Source: an uncultured Candidatus Saccharibacteria bacterium (GTDB taxonomy: Bacteria > Patescibacteria > Saccharimonadia > Saccharimonadales > UBA4665). From it: a DNA stretch of 64,000 nucleotides. Below the pieces are notes generated by a model that was not told where the DNA came from, searched no databases, and worked only from the letters and a program-made list of their open reading frames with translations. The stretch spans positions 104,896-168,895 of the forward strand of contig CAMLRZ010000001.1 in assembly GCA_946482575.1 (NCBI GenBank), given 5' to 3'. The position numbers were made by a program, and so were the translations under genes. This document shows positions 59,780 to 64,000 of this stretch, in pieces (within the stretch, counting starts at the first letter, position 1; every line of letters begins with the position of its first letter).

Positions 59780-62018
59780 CAAAACTGGCATACCCGTGAA
59801 AATAAAGCAAAAACTTATTGGCCTGTTTCTCCTGATTGGACTTATCCCGACGTTGGCGGTCAGTTTAGTGGCATACGTTACTATTAGCCGCGAGCTGCGC
59901 ACCACCACATCCAACCAGCTCACCAGCATCGCCATTAAACAAGAGCAAAAAATAAACTCGCTGCTGCAAAAAAAGCAGGAAGAGGTTATTAAGCTTACCA
60001 ATAATTATGACTTCCAGGTCGCACTGGGCGGTTACTTGGCCACGCATAGCGCGCAAGATCTGGCTACCATCAACACGATTTTGCAAAATACCCAAACACA
60101 GGTATCGGAAATCCAGGCGATTTACGTAGCCAACCCCGATGGTATGATTCTGGCCTCCACACTAGACGGTTCGGAAGGCCAAAAAATAAGCAGCGCTGAT
60201 TTTGCAGCCCCGCAAGATAGCGACATGAGCATTGCAGTGCGCGAAGATCCCCGCGATGGGCTCGATAAGCTCTATATGACCACTGATGTCACCGTTAACA
60301 AACAAGAAGCCGCTATTTTGAATGTCGTCTACCGTATTGACGACATTGTGGCAGCGGTGCAGGATTACACCGGCCTGGGCACCACTGGTGAGACCGTGGT
60401 GGTCAGCAAAGACAGCAACGGCAATGTAGTGTCGTTATTCCCACTCCGCTTTAATACCGATGCCGCACTCACCGCAAAACTGAACAACCTGGACCTGTTT
60501 GCAGATGGCGGCAACTCGTACCATCAGGCCCAGGACTATCGCAACCACAAGGTGATGGTGGCTGCGCGCTCTATTGGCTTCGCCGATTGGGTAATTGCCA
60601 CCAAAATGGACACTCAAGAAATTACAGCGCCGATCAATCAGTTGCGAAACGGGCTCATTGGCATTGTGGTGGCGTCGTCAATCATTATTATTGTGGTGGC
60701 TATTTATTTTGCACGGTTCTTTACTGATCCTATTTTGCGCATCGCGCGTGTCTCGCAACGCATTGGACAAGGCGACTTTACAGAGCAGATCGCACTTAAT
60801 CGAACTGACGAAATTGGCGAGCTCGGCACCAGCATCAACGCCATGGGCCTTAGTCTTAAAGAATTTGTGTCACGCATCGAGTCGCAACGCCACCGCCTGG
60901 AGGTCATCCTAAACAGCACTGCCGAAAGCATTTTGGCTATTGATAAAACCGGCACCATTTTGATTGCCAACCAAGCGGCAGGTGAGCTGGTTGCGGGCAA
61001 CATTGCCGATCTAGTAGGCAAAAACGTCCGTGAAATTTTTGCCTGGAAGCGCAGCAATGGTGACTTTAATATCGACTACAATGTTACCGAAACACGCGTT
61101 TTTCCAGATATGCAGTACACCGACAGGGCCGGCAATGAACACTTTGTAAAAGTACTAGTAGCACCAGTAAGTGGCGGTCAAGACCAGGCTACTGCCCAGT
61201 CTATTGTGACAATCCATGACGAAACCAAGAGCCGTGAGCTCGAGGACATGAAGATCGACTTTGTTTCGATGGCCGCCCACGAACTGCGCACGCCGCTGGC
61301 AGCTATTCGAGGTTACCTGGAGCTTATATCGTACAAAGAAGGCAAAACGGCTGACACCGACACAACCACCTATATTCACCAAGCGCTTAAAAGCGCGACC
61401 GAGCTAGGCGGGCTAATCAACAACTTGCTGGATGTTACGCGCATTGAACGCGGTACGCTCACCCTGCATTTTGAAAAAACCGATTTAGCAAGTTTGGTTA
61501 TGCAGGCAATCAAAGAAAGCCAATTTGTAGCCAAAGACAAAAATATCACGTTGCAATATGAAGGGCCGCAGCAAGATTGTTTTGTAACCGGCGACCCGAT
61601 TGCCTTACGCGAAGTAGTTAACAATCTTTTGGCAAACGCAGTAAAGTACACTGAACGTGACGGCAATGTAGTTGTGAGTCTGGCGCTGGAAAATCAAGAT
61701 TACATAGTGCGCGTAACTGATACGGGCATTGGTATTCCGTCCAAGGCACTGCCCAATTTGTTCACCAAGTTCTACCGTGTGCACGGCGGCCTAGACAGCG
61801 GCAGCACAGGCACGGGGCTCGGCTTGTACATATCAAAGTCAATCATGGAGCGACATCACGGTACGATTTCGGTACAATCAGAAGTGGGCAAAGGCTCGAC
61901 ATTTAGCTTTACCGTTCCAGTACTTAACGAGGCGCAGTTAGCAGCTGCGCAGTCGAGTCAGGAACCAAACATAACCAGGAGGCACCGTGGCTGGGTTACG
62001 AAAAATATTACTCGTTGA
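59772..62018 (+). CDS. membrane sensor histidine kinase (Cache-HAMP-PAS)
   Basis: It encodes 748 residues. First span ~14-35, extracellular Cache-like domain (~40-285), second span (~295-315), HAMP (FARFFTDPILRIARVSQRIGQGDFTEQI), PAS (~380-490), HisKA (FVSMAAHELRTPLAAIRGY) and HATPase (NNLLANAVKYTERDGN, VTDTGIGIPSK, GTGLGLYISKS). It starts at TTG 59772, overlapping the binding-protein stop, or GTG 59796. The response regulator overlaps its 3' end, forming a three-gene signalling operon. Confidence 0.92.
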   Translation: MSSKTGIPVKIKQKLIGLFLLIGLIPTLAVSLVAYVTISRELRTTTSNQLTSIAIKQEQKINSLLQKKQEEVIKLTNNYDFQVALGGYLATHSAQDLATINTILQNTQTQVSEIQAIYVANPDGMILASTLDGSEGQKISSADFAAPQDSDMSIAVREDPRDGLDKLYMTTDVTVNKQEAAILNVVYRIDDIVAAVQDYTGLGTTGETVVVSKDSNGNVVSLFPLRFNTDAALTAKLNNLDLFADGGNSYHQAQDYRNHKVMVAARSIGFADWVIATKMDTQEITAPINQLRNGLIGIVVASSIIIIVVAIYFARFFTDPILRIARVSQRIGQGDFTEQIALNRTDEIGELGTSINAMGLSLKEFVSRIESQRHRLEVILNSTAESILAIDKTGTILIANQAAGELVAGNIADLVGKNVREIFAWKRSNGDFNIDYNVTETRVFPDMQYTDRAGNEHFVKVLVAPVSGGQDQATAQSIVTIHDETKSRELEDMKIDFVSMAAHELRTPLAAIRGYLELISYKEGKTADTDTTTYIHQALKSATELGGLINNLLDVTRIERGTLTLHFEKTDLASLVMQAIKESQFVAKDKNITLQYEGPQQDCFVTGDPIALREVVNNLLANAVKYTERDGNVVVSLALENQDYIVRVTDTGIGIPSKALPNLFTKFYRVHGGLDSGSTGTGLGLYISKSIMERHHGTISVQSEVGKGSTFSFTVPVLNEAQLAAAQSSQEPNITRRHRGWVTKNITR

Positions 62019-62364
62019 GGATAATCCAGAATTACGCAATCTGTATAAGCTCTTTTTGCATGGACATGGATTTGACGTAGAAATGGCCGCCGATGGCGAA
62101 GAAGGCCTGGTTGCCGCTCAAAAATTTAAACCCGATCTGATCTTTTTAGATATTATGATGCCTAAAATGGACGGCTTTCAGGTACTCAAAATATTACGAC
62201 ACGACGAAAAATACGGCTGCACCAAGACCAAAATCGTATTGCTAACCAACTTGGGCGATGCCAGCAAAGTAAGCCCCAGTGTGCGCAAAGACATGGATGG
62301 CTACGTTGTAAAAGCCGAAATAAATCTGGAAGATTTTTTGGAAATTATCAAATCCTTGGAATAA
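61987..62364 (+). CDS. single-domain response regulator
   Basis: It encodes 125 residues, GTG start after CCAGGAGG, overlapping the kinase gene by 32 bases. It is a receiver with acidic pocket (VEDNPE), phospho-Asp in LIFLDIMMPKMDG, Thr in LLTNLGD and Lys in YVVKAE. No output domain is present, so it acts through protein contacts like CheY or Spo0F. It likely takes phosphate from the adjacent kinase, and perhaps from the cytoplasmic PAS kinase at 9.7 kb. Confidence 0.93.
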   Translation: MAGLRKILLVEDNPELRNLYKLFLHGHGFDVEMAADGEEGLVAAQKFKPDLIFLDIMMPKMDGFQVLKILRHDEKYGCTKTKIVLLTNLGDASKVSPSVRKDMDGYVVKAEINLEDFLEIIKSLE

Positions 62365-62392
62365 AGCGAGCGCTACGTAAAGGAGCAATTCT

Positions 62393-63322
62393 ATGAAAGC
62401 AGCACGAATTAACGCGTTTGGCCACGCCGACGCAATTGCAGTAGAAGAGATCGACAAACCGCAAGCAGGCCAGGGGCAGGTACTGGTGGAAGTTCATGCT
62501 GCCAGTATCAACCCCTTTGACACCATAGTGCGTGAAGGCCATATGTCATCAGTGCAGCCGCCAATCACCTTGGGCGGCGACATTGCTGGCGTAGTTGCCG
62601 AAGTAGGCGCTGGCGTCACCGACTTTACTGTAGGGCAAAAAGTATATGGGCAGGCTAATGTGCTTGCGGGCGGAAGCGGCGCATTTGCCGAATTTGCGGT
62701 TACCAAAGCCTCACATATTGCAGCTATGCCCGCCTCGGTTGACTTTGTACAGGCAGCGGCCATGCCTTTGGTAGGTGTAAGCGCCCTGCAGGTTATCACG
62801 CAGCATATGCAAGTTCAGGGCGGGCAAAAAGTACTTATTCATGGCGGAGCAGGTGGCATTGGCACTATTGCCATTCAAATTGCCAAGCATCTGGGCGCTA
62901 CGGTGACCACCACCGCAACCGGCGAAGGCATAGATTACGTCAAAAGTTTGGGCGCCGACGAAGTTGTAGACTACACCAACCAGGCGTTCGACGAAGCAGA
63001 AGGGGTGTACGACGCCGTGTTCGACACCATTGGCGGCGAAACTTATGAACGATCATTCAAAACACTCAAGCAAGGCGGCATTATTGTATCAATGCTCGCG
63101 CAGCCCGACCAAACCCTGATGCAGCAGTACAACGTACGTGCCGTTGCGCAGCAAACCCGGATTACCACCAGCGACTTGGTTACCTTGGCACAGCTTCTTG
63201 ATCAAAAAGTTATCACGCCGCATGTGGATGCCACGTATCCGTTAGCGGAGGTAGCCAGCGCTTTTGCCGCTCGCGAATCGGGCAAAGTTAAAGGCAAAGT
63301 TGTGTTGACTATTACAGCCTAA
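62393..63322 (+). CDS. NADPH:quinone oxidoreductase-like MDR protein
   Basis: It encodes 309 residues. The zinc-free MDR pattern is clear: GROES-like N-terminal half (SINPFDTIVREGH, LGGDIAGVVAEVGAG) and Rossmann NADP site (KVLIHGGAGGIGTIAIQIAKHLGATV), with GADEVVDYTNQ following. It reduces quinones or enones with NADPH. AAAGGAGCAATT precedes the ATG. It is 28 bases after the response regulator and could be in its operon. Confidence 0.88.
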   Translation: MKAARINAFGHADAIAVEEIDKPQAGQGQVLVEVHAASINPFDTIVREGHMSSVQPPITLGGDIAGVVAEVGAGVTDFTVGQKVYGQANVLAGGSGAFAEFAVTKASHIAAMPASVDFVQAAAMPLVGVSALQVITQHMQVQGGQKVLIHGGAGGIGTIAIQIAKHLGATVTTTATGEGIDYVKSLGADEVVDYTNQAFDEAEGVYDAVFDTIGGETYERSFKTLKQGGIIVSMLAQPDQTLMQQYNVRAVAQQTRITTSDLVTLAQLLDQKVITPHVDATYPLAEVASAFAARESGKVKGKVVLTITA

Positions 63323-63407
63323 AATTGTTGCAGGGCATAGCGCTAGTGCTATACTAAAAGCACGTCTCGTGAGGACACGGAGAAAATAAAAATTCAAAGG
63401 AGCACCT

Positions 63408-64000
63408 ATGCCCATATCAAATGAGGCCCGCCTGCGCGTGGCCATTGCCCAGTTGCCCATTAGTGGCGACGTCCGTCGTAATGCCGCAAAAATTAAAGCA
63501 GCCATGCGTGAAGCTGCTGGCGGGCGGGCTCGTCTGATTCAATTCCCGGAAGGCATGCTAACGGGCTACGCCAAAAACCCTATTCAAAGCTGGGACGATG
63601 TAGACTGGAGCGCGGTTCACACAGAACTGCAAGCAATCATGGCACTGGCAGCCGAGCTGCGGCTGTGGGTTGTACTAGGCGCGGCGCATCAGTTAACGCC
63701 GCCACATTGGCCGCACAACAGCTTGTATGTTATTTCGGATCAGGGCGCGTTAGTGACGCGATATGACAAACGCATAGTGTCGCACACCGAAGTTACGCAA
63801 TTTTACACCGCAGGCAGCGAGCCAATCATTTTTGACGTTGATGGATATCGCTTTGGCTGCATGATTTGCGTAGAAATTAACTTTCCGGAACTGTTCAGCG
63901 AGTATGGGCGGCTCGGAATAGATTGCTTGCTGCTTTCGGCATACCCGGAGGCGCCTATTTTTTACCTCAAAGCCCAGGCTCATGCCGCCATTCACTGTTA
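63408..64000 (+). CDS. carbon-nitrogen hydrolase (nitrilase family), 3' end outside window
   Basis: The first ~197 residues are present. The catalytic triad of the family is visible: Glu in QFPEGMLTGYAKNP, Lys in RYDKRIVSHTE and Cys in FGCMICVEINFPE. Members hydrolyse amides, nitriles or carbamoyl amines; the branch is unknown. AAAGGAGCACC precedes the ATG. TTGCAG, 16 bases and TATACT (about 63350) form a promoter. Confidence 0.88.
   Translation, partial: MPISNEARLRVAIAQLPISGDVRRNAAKIKAAMREAAGGRARLIQFPEGMLTGYAKNPIQSWDDVDWSAVHTELQAIMALAAELRLWVVLGAAHQLTPPHWPHNSLYVISDQGALVTRYDKRIVSHTEVTQFYTAGSEPIIFDVDGYRFGCMICVEINFPELFSEYGRLGIDCLLLSAYPEAPIFYLKAQAHAAIHC

Noticed and set aside
1..64000. CRISPR arrays, insertion sequences or transposases
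   Set aside because: No spaced repeat series and no transposase or integrase coding region was seen on either strand.

Overview
This window looks like a chromosomal segment of a Patescibacteria/CPR bacterium, most likely Candidatus Saccharibacteria (TM7). The assignment rests on gene content and style, not on a search. The signs are compact, tightly packed core genes, a DnaX without its zinc module, a RecR that has lost most zinc-finger cysteines, a Tmk-ThyX fusion, and a cytochrome bo3-type quinol oxidase of the kind reported in some environmental Saccharibacteria. TAA/TAG stops dominate, and many genes have a -10 box ending 6-9 nt before the ATG, which implies leaderless mRNAs.

Layout. 1-7.1 kb: the 3' part of a RiPP-type HExxH protein facing a small peptide gene, a T-box leader with an M20 peptidase, a DUF1622 protein, a GC-rich lipoprotein, an alpha/beta hydrolase, a zeta-type kinase with a 56-aa partner, a histidine phosphatase and tRNA-Trp. 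7.2-12.3 kb: an unknown protein, a P-loop kinase, a YgjP-like metallopeptidase, a PAS histidine kinase and a GT2 protein. 12.3-25.9 kb: secE-nusG, rplK, rplA and rplJL, interrupted by small unknown genes, a dCTP deaminase/Tmk-ThyX pair, an M20 peptidase and a frameshifted LANTG surface protein; rpoBC does not follow rplL. 26.7-36 kb: dnaX, dnaB, a GT39-like protein, ybaB, recR, nrnA and cysS. 37-41.4 kb: a PerM-like protein, two GT4 glycosyltransferases and a hydrolase. 41.5-46.9 kb: a VanY-like peptidase facing a DUF1345-cyoABCD operon. 47.7-50.6 kb: a kelch protein with a tail-fibre-like partner. 56-64 kb: secreted and very small membrane proteins, tag, a binding protein-histidine kinase-response regulator unit, a quinone oxidoreductase and a partial nitrilase-family protein.

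Scattered through this are nine GC-rich units (about 3.8-4.4, 26.0-26.6, 32.6-33.4, 36.0-36.9, 46.9-47.6, 50.7-51.4, 51.6-52.0, 52.4-55.4 and 55.5-56.0 kb). Their codon use is strongly G/C-ending, their stops are mostly TGA, they have clear Shine-Dalgarno sequences, and most have a long GC-rich hairpin at the 3' end. Their promoters, in contrast, are AT-rich. They look like acquired genes, possibly from actinobacterial hosts, placed under local promoters.

The most system-like unit is at 51.6-56.0 kb: a small membrane protein, a YgiB/YjfM-like lipoprotein, a glutathionylspermidine-synthase-like ATP-grasp ligase, a double DUF350 membrane protein and a two-TM potassium channel. The three transcription units share a TATGGTAnnnT promoter element. 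Together they suggest a membrane-stress or peptide-amidation system.
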